Below are positions 1 through 4,736 of a stretch of 6,294 nt of DNA, piece after piece; within the stretch, counting starts at the first letter, position 1, and the number at the start of each line of letters is the position of its first letter. Below the pieces are notes generated by a model. That model saw nothing but the letters and a program-made list of their open reading frames with translations. It was not told where the DNA came from and searched no databases. This DNA is from Thermodesulfobacteriota bacterium (GTDB lineage Bacteria; Desulfobacterota; SM23-61). Position numbers and translations under genes: made by a program. The DNA lies in contig JASEHN010000182.1 in the NCBI GenBank assembly GCA_030018715.1, forward strand, positions 1 to 6,294, written 5' to 3'.

Positions 1-65
1 CGAAAGCCGGAATCCAGTTTTTTCAAATAGTTATGAGTTTTCTGGACTCCGGTTTTCACCGGAGT
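1..65. repeat. Palindromic intergenic repeat, cut by the window edge
   Basis: Bases 1-17 and 42-58 form an imperfect inverted repeat (14 of 17 positions complementary) around a 24-base AT-rich spacer. Inside the right half, ACTCCGG (46-52) and CCGGAGT (59-65) make a perfect 7-bp stem with a 6-base loop. The left arm begins at base 1, so the element probably extends beyond the window. The layout resembles the small REP-like dispersed repeats seen between genes in many bacteria. Copy number cannot be judged from one copy. A T5 run at 72-76 follows, but 6 bases of mixed sequence separate it from the stem, so it is a poor terminator. Confidence 0.55.
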
Positions 66-381
66 GACGACTTTTTACGAGATCATCAAGAAGTTTTTAT
101 TAAAATTATCATAGAAGAAATCGGGGGGGATGTCAAGGAAGAGCCCAAATCCTTTCAATGGGTGCCCCCCCTTCACTATTCATTTTTGTTGATGATTTCA
201 AAATGATGGTCAGGACCAGGCGGGGAGGCTTGCCTAATCCGGGCTGCGTCTACCATTGTGAATCCATCAATTTATTGAAAAGTGAAGGGCGGTAAGGAAA
301 TATTCGAAAAAACCGGATAGGCTGCGTTAGGAAATATGGTTTATGTTTAAAAAAATTCACCTAACTTCCTTTTCAAAAATC
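66..381. other. Non-coding stretch upstream of the sigma-54 control region
   Basis: I see no convincing gene here on either strand. The stretch holds a G7 tract (123-129) and a C7 tract (165-171) that could pair, and a 9-bp inverted repeat CCCTTCACT (169-177) / AGTGAAGGG (281-289). The remainder is AT-rich. It could contain a small RNA or simply be spacer DNA. Confidence 0.5.
123..171. other. Possible G7/C7 stem-loop
   Basis: Seven G (123-129) and seven C (165-171) can form a 7-bp GC stem enclosing 35 bases. Inside it, CCCA (144-147) can pair with TGGG (159-162), or alternatively AAGGA (135-139) with TCCTT (150-154). No T-run follows on either strand, so it is not a standard terminator. Function unknown. 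Confidence 0.3.
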
Positions 382-396
382 TAACACGGACTGTTA
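382..396. promoter_or_regulatory. Putative enhancer dyad 1 for a sigma-54 activator
   Basis: TAACA-N5-TGTTA is a perfect 5+5 inverted repeat. Its centre (389) is 21 bp from the centre of the second dyad and about 161 bp upstream of the predicted transcription start near 550. That distance is typical of upstream activating sequences for NtrC-type activators. The binding protein is unknown. Confidence 0.5.
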
Positions 397-403
397 AGAA
401 ATT

Positions 404-416
404 GACAATCTATGTC
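404..416. promoter_or_regulatory. Putative enhancer dyad 2 for a sigma-54 activator
   Basis: GACA-N5-TGTC shares the ACA-N5-TGT core of dyad 1. It lies on the same helical face, 21 bp away, with its centre (410) about 140 bp upstream of the predicted start. Two phased copies of one core favour a real binding site over chance. Confidence 0.5.
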
Positions 417-468
417 GATAGGTACAAAAAAGAGATAGCCAAAGGTTTTTTTTAGGGCCTCTTTAATA

Positions 469-481
469 CAAAAAGTTGATA
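469..481 (-). promoter_or_regulatory. Putative IHF binding site
   Basis: The bases match YAANNNNTTGATW at every defined position: CAA at 469-471, TTGAT at 476-480 and A at 481. This is the reverse complement of the IHF consensus WATCAANNNNTTR. The site sits in AT-rich DNA between the two dyads and the -24/-12 element, where DNA bending by IHF normally brings an activator to sigma-54 polymerase. The consensus is short, so support comes mainly from position. Confidence 0.5.
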
Positions 482-523
482 AATAATAGATAATTAAAGA
501 AAACATGGTTCATGGATATTTCA

Positions 524-539
524 AGGCACAATATTTGCA
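524..539 (+). promoter_or_regulatory. Sigma-54 (RpoN) -24/-12 promoter
   Basis: GGCAC-AATAT-TTGCA matches the sigma-54 consensus (TGGCAC-N5-TTGCA) except for the first T. The invariant GG (525-526) and GC (537-538) are separated by exactly 10 bases. Transcription should start about 12 bases after the GC, near 550, giving a leader of about 46-50 bases before the receiver gene. Expression would then need a sigma-54 activator, and none is encoded in the window. Confidence 0.75.
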
Positions 540-587
540 GAAATTTAATTTAATCCATAGACTTGAGTTAATTAAAGTCCTCTCTTT

Positions 588-592
588 AGGAG
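588..592 (+). promoter_or_regulatory. Shine-Dalgarno site of the receiver gene
   Basis: AGGAG precedes two consecutive ATG codons. The spacing is 4 bases to the ATG at 597 and 7 bases to the ATG at 600. The second spacing is closer to optimal, so translation may begin at 600. The two options differ by one Met. Confidence 0.7.
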
Positions 593-596
593 TCTT

Positions 597-1079
597 ATGA
601 TGGCACAACAGGGATCGATATTGATCGTGGATGACGAAGCTGGTCCACGGGAATCTTTACGAATGATCCTGAAGCCCATTTACAAAATTTATACAGCGGC
701 AAATGGGAAGGAAGCGCTCGTGTTAATTCAGAAAGAGAAAATCGACCTGGTTACTCTCGATTTGAATATGCCCGGGCTTACAGGGGTCGAAGTTTTGAAA
801 GAAATCAAGAAAATCAAGAGTGATATCGAGGTAATCATCATAACCGGGTATGGCACCCTAAAAAATGCCCAGGAAGTCATCCGTTACGGAGCAGGTGATT
901 TCATCTCCAAACCCTTCAACGTCGCTGATATTGTTGCCATTATCAGCAAATCCTTCGAGCGCCGGAACTACAACCTGAAAATTAATAATCTCATCCAGCA
1001 AATTAAAGGCCTGCGGAATATCGGGGAAGATCAGGAGCGTGAAATAACAGGGGTTTACAAAGCTCAAATTTCCTCTTAA
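597..1079 (+). CDS. Stand-alone NtrC-type response regulator receiver protein
   Basis: This is a cytoplasmic phospho-acceptor protein with one CheY-like receiver domain (about residues 7-120) and a 40-residue mostly polar tail. All receiver hallmarks are present: acidic residues D12, D13 and E14, phospho-acceptor D55 in LDLNMPG, T83 in IITGYG, and K105 in FISKPF. The TGYG segment and GAGDFISKPF resemble receivers of NtrC-type sigma-54 activators, but the protein ends at 160 residues with no AAA+ or helix-turn-helix domain. It would therefore act by protein contact or as a phosphate sink, not by binding DNA; this is inferred. The partner kinase is not in the window. A predicted sigma-54 promoter with enhancer dyads and an IHF site lies upstream. 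The gene is alone on its strand and converges with the six-gene operon, whose last stop lies 125 bp away. The start could be 597 or 600. Confidence 0.9.
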   Translation: MMAQQGSILIVDDEAGPRESLRMILKPIYKIYTAANGKEALVLIQKEKIDLVTLDLNMPGLTGVEVLKEIKKIKSDIEVIIITGYGTLKNAQEVIRYGAGDFISKPFNVADIVAIISKSFERRNYNLKINNLIQQIKGLRNIGEDQEREITGVYKAQISS

Positions 1080-1204
1080 CGACCATTCTATAAAAAAACC
1101 AAACGTCAAGAACGAAAAGCACAAGACATAAGGCTTAAGCCCCAAGGCTCAAGGCAAAAGCTAATGCCCTTAAACCAGAAATTTGCACCAGGACATTCTA
1201 AATC
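1080..1204. other. Convergent intergenic region without a clear terminator
   Basis: The stop codons of the receiver gene and of the DUF169-CoaE gene face each other here. The region contains a loop-free palindrome GGCTTAAGCC (1132-1141), copies of AAGGCT at 1130-1135 and 1144-1149 with a further AAGGC at 1151-1155, and a weak hairpin between AAGGC (1151-1155) and GCCCTT (1166-1171). None is followed by a T-run in either direction, so I call no intrinsic terminator. The AAGGC copies look like low-complexity intergenic repeat sequence. Confidence 0.4.
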
Positions 1205-2623
1205 TTACTCCCCGGGCTTTTCCTTTTGAATTGCTATCAAAATCTTCCAAATTTCCTCTACTTGCTTTTTTGTCTCTTCCAGTGATCCGGAATTGTCCAC
1301 GATAAAATCCGCGTATTCCTTTTTGCCCTCGATGGGCCATTGAGCCTTAAGGATATTGGCGGCCATCTCCCGGGAGATCTGGTCCCGTTCCATCAGGCGT
1401 TCTACTTGTATTTCTTCGGGGATGTAGACGAGGAGGATCTTATGAAAGAGGTGTTGCAGATTTGCTTCCAGCAGGAGGGGAACGATGACCTGGATGATCA
1501 CATTCGGATCCTTAGTAGTAAATTCTTTAACCTGCCTGGTGAATTCGTCATAGATTCTCGGATGAATAAAGCTTTCTAATTTTTTTCGTTTCTCAGGATC
1601 GCGGAAAACGATCTCCGATAGTTTTTTCCGGTCGAGGGTCTTATCGTCCAGCAGAACCTGTTCTCCAAAAAAGGCCACGATCTCTTTCCAGGCCGGTTTT
1701 TCCGGCTCCACCACCAACCGGCTGAGCAGGTCGAAATCGATGATCGGCGCGCCCAGGTCTTTTAGCATACAGGCAACCGTGGTCTTGCCGCTGGCGATTC
1801 CTCCGGTCACGCCCAGAAGGATGCGGTTGTCCTTTCCCCGGATTTCTTCTATCTGCTTCATGCCGGAGTATGACATGGGAAAGGCCTGGGTCACATCCAG
1901 TTCAGCGCCGGCATAGCTGATAGGATAGCGAATTCCTCTTTTGTACAGGGCCTCCATTCCTTTTAAAGCCTTGTCCATCATGCCGGCCGGGAGAGCCATG
2001 ACCAATTCTTCATCCTGAGCATGGCCATAGCGCCGCTCGCCGTAGCAGGGAATGGACAAACAGGGTTTTTTGCTGAGGTAACATCTAACAATAGCATCGG
2101 AACAGGATGATTCCCCCACGCAGTAAAATTCCATGACCTCATAATCCTCGAATTGCAGGGAATTGATGAGGAGCATCATCTGGGCGGGATTGGCGTATAT
2201 AAGGACGATGTCAGGATCAAAAGGATTATAGACCAGGGGAGCCAGAGCGACTGCATGGTATTTGCCGGCGGGAAGACGGGGGATGGAGTTTTCATATTTT
2301 TGGCCATCCTTGCGGGTCTTAGCCCAGACGATAGAGCGGAAGGTTCCGTCCTTAAAAACTTCCGGCAGGTCGGTGAGGCCCACGATTGAAGGGCACATGG
2401 GAGAAATGAAATCTCCGGCAACAGCCCCCACCGTCCAGTCAAAAGTCCTGACGATGGTGATAAGCTGGCAGAGGGTAACCTTGTGGGTCATTCCGCGTAT
2501 AAAAGGAATTTCGCCGAGGGCCTCCTTCTTCTCCAGGAGCTTGAAGGCAACAGGGAAAGATTTTAATCTCATCAAGAGTTCCATCCGGCGAACCAGCTTT
2601 TCCCAGTCCCGGTTTGTTTTCAT
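1205..2623 (-). CDS. coaE: DUF169 domain fused to dephospho-CoA kinase (CoaE)
   Basis: The protein has 472 residues in two parts. Residues about 10-250 match DUF169 (COG2043), a family of unknown function, with a Cys-rich core (C168, C174, C181, C188, C193) around VGESSCSD and IPCYGERRYG. Residues about 267-472 form a full-length CoaE domain (about 206 residues, the usual size of the free enzyme). CoaE phosphorylates the 3'-hydroxyl of dephospho-CoA with ATP, the last step of CoA synthesis, in the cytoplasm. Its Walker A is GGIASGKT (274-281). Other landmarks are D296 and D298 in IIDFD, HP at 354-355, VPLLLE (381-386), RLMERD (409-414) and the Q428 and DNSGS region. The kinase looks intact. 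The frame runs through the junction without a stop or a second ribosome site, so the fusion is genuine in this sequence. A GGGAGG site (2628-2633) lies 4 bases before the ATG. It is the last gene of the operon, 15 bp after the PHP gene. The DUF169 role is unknown; CoA or cofactor sensing is only a guess. Confidence 0.92.
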   Translation of the reverse strand: MKTNRDWEKLVRRMELLMRLKSFPVAFKLLEKKEALGEIPFIRGMTHKVTLCQLITIVRTFDWTVGAVAGDFISPMCPSIVGLTDLPEVFKDGTFRSIVWAKTRKDGQKYENSIPRLPAGKYHAVALAPLVYNPFDPDIVLIYANPAQMMLLINSLQFEDYEVMEFYCVGESSCSDAIVRCYLSKKPCLSIPCYGERRYGHAQDEELVMALPAGMMDKALKGMEALYKRGIRYPISYAGAELDVTQAFPMSYSGMKQIEEIRGKDNRILLGVTGGIASGKTTVACMLKDLGAPIIDFDLLSRLVVEPEKPAWKEIVAFFGEQVLLDDKTLDRKKLSEIVFRDPEKRKKLESFIHPRIYDEFTRQVKEFTTKDPNVIIQVIVPLLLEANLQHLFHKILLVYIPEEIQVERLMERDQISREMAANILKAQWPIEGKKEYADFIVDNSGSLEETKKQVEEIWKILIAIQKEKPGE

Positions 2624-2638
2624 TTTTCCTCCCGCTAA

Positions 2639-3265
2639 TCATCTGCGGAATTCCGTGTGGAATCTTCCCGCCCGAAGCTCTTCGATCAGTTCTTGCTCGC
2701 TGCCGATCTCTTTGTTAAAGATAGTCACGCAGCGACCGATTTCATCAAGCCGATGGGCATCGCTCCCGGCCACAGGTAGGAGGCCCAGCCGTTCAGCCAC
2801 CCGGCCGGCCATCTCGTTTTCCGGGTCCGTTAACTTACAATTGAGAATCTCCACTCCGTCCACGTATTGAAAAACTTTCCGCTGACAGGCCTGTTCCACG
2901 CTCATCAGCAACTGGGTAATGCCAAAGAGAAGAAAACCCCGGAAGGGATGGGCCGCAATCATCAGCCCGCCCGCCTCTTTTACCTCCCGGCGCAGATCCA
3001 GGATAGTCACGACTCCCCGGACATCTTTATCGTAACCGAAAACCAGAATATCTCCCTGGTTGGTGGTGATTTCATTTCCCTGGAAAATCCGGATTCCCCC
3101 TTTCCTGGCCAGCTCTTCCATTTCCTGGAAACTCCATCGGCATTGGTGTTCAGTGAGACATAAGCCGTCCAGGCCTACCCGCCTGGCTTCCTCAATAAGA
3201 TCTGCCGGGTCGATCGCGCTGCATGGGGAATGCGGCCGGGTATGGGTGTGCAAATCAATGCGCAT
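2639..3265 (-). CDS. PHP-domain metal-dependent phosphoesterase
   Basis: At 208 residues this is a compact single-domain PHP protein. The family's metal ligands are visible in order: H6 and H8 in DLHTHT, E39-H40 in LTEH, E65 in GNEIT, H106 in AAHPFRG, and D169 and H171 in GSDAH. PHP domains bind up to three metal ions and hydrolyse phosphoesters such as histidinol phosphate, nucleotides or oligonucleotides. The substrate cannot be read from the sequence. Its length and the GNEIT and GSDAH motifs fit the stand-alone TrpH-like group better than HisK or the polymerase-associated domains; this is a judgement from motif layout. It starts 13 bp after the second DUF2889 gene, with a moderate AAGGG site (3271-3275) 5 bases before the ATG, and ends 15 bp before DUF169-CoaE. 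Co-transcription suggests a phosphorylated substrate linked to the operon's CoA theme, which is inference. No signal peptide, so cytoplasmic. Confidence 0.88.
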   Translation of the reverse strand: MRIDLHTHTRPHSPCSAIDPADLIEEARRVGLDGLCLTEHQCRWSFQEMEELARKGGIRIFQGNEITTNQGDILVFGYDKDVRGVVTILDLRREVKEAGGLMIAAHPFRGFLLFGITQLLMSVEQACQRKVFQYVDGVEILNCKLTDPENEMAGRVAERLGLLPVAGSDAHRLDEIGRCVTIFNKEIGSEQELIEELRAGRFHTEFRR

Positions 3266-3278
3266 GGCTGCCCTTATT

Positions 3279-3734
3279 TTAAGGCCGGGCCAGACAGAAG
3301 GCCCGGACTTCCGGGTGTTCTTCCACCCATAAACGGGTTAGTTGCCCAGGAATGGCGGAAGTTTCGACTTTCAATTTCTCTGTTAAGGCGTGGGCCAATC
3401 GGGCGGAATGTAGACAACGGCCGCACTCGATAAGTATCTCGGCGAAATGCTGGCACCCTTTGCGGCCTACTTCCCGATTCACCCTGGCCATCCATCCCTC
3501 TTCACGCAGGGATATGCCGACTGCCTTTTGCAGAAAATCTACTGCTTTGGGACAAACAGGAGTCGTATAGCGCTTCATCTGGCCCCGTATAGCTGTAATC
3601 AAACCGTCAGGGAGGCTAACGTCCATCTGGATTTCCATGGCGTAGATGTGATCTTCCAGTGTCCCGTGAAACCGCAGAGTCGTCTCGCTTAACAGCTCAG
3701 CTCCTACCAGGAGGGTTCGACTGAAAGTGATCAT
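3279..3734 (-). CDS. DUF2889 family protein, second tandem copy
   Basis: This 151-residue protein of unknown function matches the DUF2889 pattern: an early beta-rich part (about 20-55, ending in ITAIRGQMKRY), then C61, then a helical part with VGISLREEGW and RKGCQHFAEI (C94, H96), then IEC (C104). The Gly-Cys-x-His motif typical of the family, as I recall it, is intact here. Conserved Cys and His suggest a metal or cofactor site, but no enzymatic activity is known to me. DUF2889 genes are often found in anaerobic and aromatic-degrading proteobacteria (from memory). It lies 21 bp after its paralog and 13 bp before the PHP gene. The ATG at 3734 has GGAG at 3746-3749 with an A-rich 11-base spacer, which is long. 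There is no signal peptide and no membrane segment. Confidence 0.72.
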   Translation of the reverse strand: MITFSRTLLVGAELLSETTLRFHGTLEDHIYAMEIQMDVSLPDGLITAIRGQMKRYTTPVCPKAVDFLQKAVGISLREEGWMARVNREVGRKGCQHFAEILIECGRCLHSARLAHALTEKLKVETSAIPGQLTRLWVEEHPEVRAFCLARP

Positions 3735-3755
3735 TTATTTTTTTTCTCCATAAAA

Positions 3756-4247
3756 TTAAACGATATTTAACCCTTGCATCAAAGGACTATCATCGGCAAA
3801 GGCGACGCAACTCCGCACCAGCCTGGGGTTAAATTTTAACATGGCCTGGTATTTTTTTCGCCGCTCTTCTTCGTTTCCTTTCTCATTTTCCTGTATCTGG
3901 GGGACAGTGAAATGAAGGATCACGGCGTTACAGCACTCCAGCACTCCTTCGGCTAATTCCGGACATCCGCAAGGCCCGCCCAAGAGATCCTGGACGATCT
4001 TCCGTAGGCCGGGACCAACCCGCACTCCCACTATCTTCTGGATCAATCCGGGAGCTGAGGCGCATTCCTGGTGTGGATACCGCTCCATTTGAGCCTCTGC
4101 CGCAGTAATCTCCAAATCCGGGAGCCTGACTTTTATCTGTATCGTAGCCTCCGTGAGGCTGTCCGCCAGCCGCCAGGAAACGGCTAAAGAGTTCTCTGAA
4201 TAGGGCTCTACTTGGACTACCTTATTTCTCATGAATGACAACGTCAT
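3756..4247 (-). CDS. DUF2889 family protein, first tandem copy
   Basis: This 163-residue protein is clearly related to the next gene downstream. Shared positions include IQ-x-x-V-x-LPD, ITA, QM-x-RY, QK-x-VG, a Gly-Cys motif and an EC pair. Cysteines C62, C95 and C105 have the same spacing as C61, C94 and C104 of the partner. It differs in having GPCGCPEL, so the motif His is replaced by Glu (E97) and an extra Cys appears at 93. It also has a charged segment (about 119-135, QENEKGNEEERRKK) and a C-terminal NPRLVRSC tail. The function is unknown. Two adjacent diverged copies suggest duplication and possibly a heteromer, which is inference. An AGGAAAG site (4251-4257) precedes the ATG by 3 bases. 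It follows a 124-bp gap after the cupin gene, the only sizeable gap in the operon. Confidence 0.7.
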   Translation of the reverse strand: MTLSFMRNKVVQVEPYSENSLAVSWRLADSLTEATIQIKVRLPDLEITAAEAQMERYPHQECASAPGLIQKIVGVRVGPGLRKIVQDLLGGPCGCPELAEGVLECCNAVILHFTVPQIQENEKGNEEERRKKYQAMLKFNPRLVRSCVAFADDSPLMQGLNIV

Positions 4248-4371
4248 GATCTTTCCTCGCTATTTTGTAATCCAGCCTCTCTTGACATAACCAAGACGAA
4301 GGGTTCAATCTGGAGTGCGCTGTTTAATGCCCATAAGGTTATTCTCCGAACTCCGATTTTTTTTAAAAGCC
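4248..4371 (-). other. 124-bp gap inside the operon, possible internal promoter region
   Basis: All other gaps in this gene set are 13-21 bp. On the minus strand the region contains TTGGTT followed 19 bases later by TACAAA, a weak promoter-like pair only. A T8 run on the plus strand (4357-4364) is preceded by a direct repeat (CTCCGA at 4344-4349 and 4351-4356), not a stem. No gene is visible. A separate promoter or a processing site for the downstream four genes is possible but not shown. Confidence 0.3.
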
Positions 4372-4716
4372 TCAAGATCGGATCATGGTCAGGATCATTT
4401 TGAATTTTTCCACTGCTCTTAGAGCATGTGGCTGGTTGGCCGGCATGATAACCATTTCTCCGGCATGCAAGCGCAAGGGTTTTCGGGATATGGTAATTTC
4501 CACCTCTCCATCGAGGATATAAACCAGGGCATCGAAGGGAGCAGTATGCTCGCTCAATCCTTGCCCTTTATCGAAAGCGAAAAGGGTGACCGTTCCGGTC
4601 TTTTGGTCGATGATCGTCCGGCTGACAACAGAGCCTTCCTGGTAATTGATCAATTCAGAAGCCCTAACCTTTTGCCCCCGGAGATCTCCCCCAACCTGTT
4701 CATTCTGCTTTTCCAT
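4372..4716 (-). CDS. Small single-domain cupin with altered metal site
   Basis: This 114-residue cytoplasmic protein has one cupin barrel (about residues 40-112). Cupin motif 1 reads G-x5-HTAPFDALVYILDG (51-70) and motif 2 reads GEMVIMPANQPHAL (86-99). H57 and H97 are present, but the second motif-1 His is A59 and the motif-1 Glu is A63, so the usual three-His, one-Glu metal site is incomplete. It may bind a small ligand or a metal through other residues; its role is unknown. As I recall, similar short cupins with HTAPFDA are common in anaerobes, so the change probably marks a subfamily and not decay. The gene starts 20 bp after the CoA-transferase stop, with a very strong ribosome site, which suggests co-expression with that enzyme. 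Confidence 0.85.
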   Translation of the reverse strand: MEKQNEQVGGDLRGQKVRASELINYQEGSVVSRTIIDQKTGTVTLFAFDKGQGLSEHTAPFDALVYILDGEVEITISRKPLRLHAGEMVIMPANQPHALRAVEKFKMILTMIRS

Positions 4717-4722
4717 CTATTT

Positions 4723-4730
4723 CCTCCTCC
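4723..4730 (-). promoter_or_regulatory. Strong Shine-Dalgarno site of the cupin gene
   Basis: On the minus strand GGAGGAGG lies 6 bases before the ATG at 4716, close to ideal. It supports this start over alternatives and implies high translation relative to the neighbouring genes. Confidence 0.75.
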
Positions 4731-4736
4731 TTCCCT

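Noticed and set aside
169..289. 9-bp inverted repeat (169-177 / 281-289) as a mobile element border
   Set aside because: Only 9 bp match, about 100 bp apart, with no coding content and no target-site duplication.
858..1145. 95-codon open frame on the minus strand opposite the receiver gene
   Set aside because: The plus-strand receiver has all catalytic residues and a ribosome site. The minus frame has no motif and looks like an antisense shadow.
1080..1204. Intrinsic terminator between the convergent genes
   Set aside because: The GGCTTAAGCC palindrome has no loop and the nearest T7 run (minus strand, 1098-1092) is more than 30 bases away. The second hairpin has a bulge and no T-run.
2262..2870. 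202-codon open frame on the plus strand
   Set aside because: It lies opposite the DUF169-CoaE and PHP genes, which have clear family motifs. Its translation is Ser/Arg/Pro-rich with no recognisable domain.
4344..4364. Terminator formed by CTCCGA copies followed by T8
   Set aside because: The two CTCCGA copies are direct, not inverted, so they cannot form a stem. The T-run also points in the plus direction, opposite to transcription of the operon.
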